A DNA stretch of 64,000 nucleotides from Flavobacterium sp. HJJ (GTDB taxonomy: Bacteria > Bacteroidota > Bacteroidia > Flavobacteriales > Flavobacteriaceae): the NCBI RefSeq assembly GCF_015351475.1, contig NZ_JADKPR010000022.1, forward strand, positions 19,079 through 83,078, given 5' to 3'. The notes below the pieces were generated by a model. It was not told the DNA's origin and did not search any database. It worked only from the letters and a program-made list of their open reading frames with translations. A program made the translations under genes and the position numbers. Within the stretch, counting starts at the first letter, position 1. Each line of letters begins with the position of its first letter. Of this stretch, positions 63,628 to 64,000 are shown piece after piece.

Positions 63628-64000
63628 TGTTTAAAAAAATATTGTAGTATTAAAAAGAAAGATAAGTGTATTTGCTTGATCTGATTTTGTTAATATCATT
63701 TAGAGTTAGAACATGACCAACATGCACAACGTTACAAGTGAAGTCAATATTATTAATGTCTTTGCTTGTGTTTTGTTTTTTTCCCGTTGTTGCGATTTTC
63801 GAGAATTTTGAAAATTTCATTTTCATTTTTTCTGAATTTTGTGTGTATGACTTTGTTGATAAGCAAACTATCAATGTTGCAAAATTAGTTATTTTATATT
63901 TATTAAGCATTTTAATATCGATAGATATTATTTATAATGTTTTAATTCAGTATAAGTTTTATTTGTGATCATATAGTATTAACCTTCTTTCATGTATATC
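63628..64000. other. Window end, no convincing gene
   Basis: Very A/T-rich sequence with only short, low-complexity frames on both strands. No promoter, RNA or repeat was recognised. Confidence 0.4.

Noticed and set aside
63650..63968. Short frames on both strands at the window end
   Set aside because: The two overlap antisense, are low-complexity and hydrophobic or Asn/Lys-rich, and lack any recognisable motif or ribosome binding context.

Overview
This window comes from an AT-rich Bacteroidota chromosome, most likely a Flavobacterium or close relative. The clues are a SusC/SusD pair, type 9 secretion (T9SS) sorting domains, a gliding-motility-type C-terminal domain, lipoproteins with short lipoboxes, weak Shine-Dalgarno sequences, and a peptide-N-glycosidase F of the kind known from Flavobacterium/Elizabethkingia. 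No species call is made.

Region 1 (1-3074): the tail of an upstream gene, a secreted endonuclease/exonuclease/phosphatase-family protein, and a sialidase-like lipoprotein gene. A ~150-bp MITE-like repeat lies just upstream of the sialidase-like gene.

Region 2 (3148-44211): a large polysaccharide utilisation locus that appears dedicated to N-linked glycoproteins. Two minus-strand transcription units are separated by a strong terminator at 11314-11360. The first, susC-susD-PNGase F-II-M28 peptidase (11005 to 3148), binds, releases and takes up glycan and trims the peptide. The second (37742 to 11466) encodes four GH92 alpha-mannosidases, two GH29 fucosidases, GH20, a LacZ-type GH2, GH3, a Tat-signal glycosylasparaginase, a GH130 mannosyl-GlcNAc phosphorylase, an SSS-family symporter, a CBM9-like protein and a GHL-type lipoprotein. 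A divergent LytS/LytTR-type two-component pair follows, then a NagB-LmbE fusion gene and a third GH29 enzyme with discoidin-like domains. Together these account for PNGase release, stepwise removal of fucose, galactose, GlcNAc and mannose, phosphorolysis of Man-beta-1,4-GlcNAc, and entry of GlcN6P into glycolysis. A short motif (consensus ATTTCGACCAATAAC) recurs upstream of susC, nagB, the third GH29 gene and, more distantly, the sialidase-like gene.

Region 3 (44474-60355): an accessory island between two degenerate att-like repeats, ending at tRNA-Ser(TGA). It holds decayed xseA/xseB copies, a small T9SS protein, a 2180-residue secreted SpvB/RHS toxin and a series of displaced toxin-tip cassettes. 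Each tip carries HEYGH plus a downstream Glu, and each is paired with a related small lipoprotein (presumed immunity). A 1264-residue T9SS type B adhesin-like protein and an integrase relic follow. The tip array is the most interesting candidate for a little-described system.

Region 4 (60356-64000): an IS5-type element whose transposase has an amber codon, a DUF4236 protein, a frameshifted hypothetical gene, and apparently non-coding sequence.
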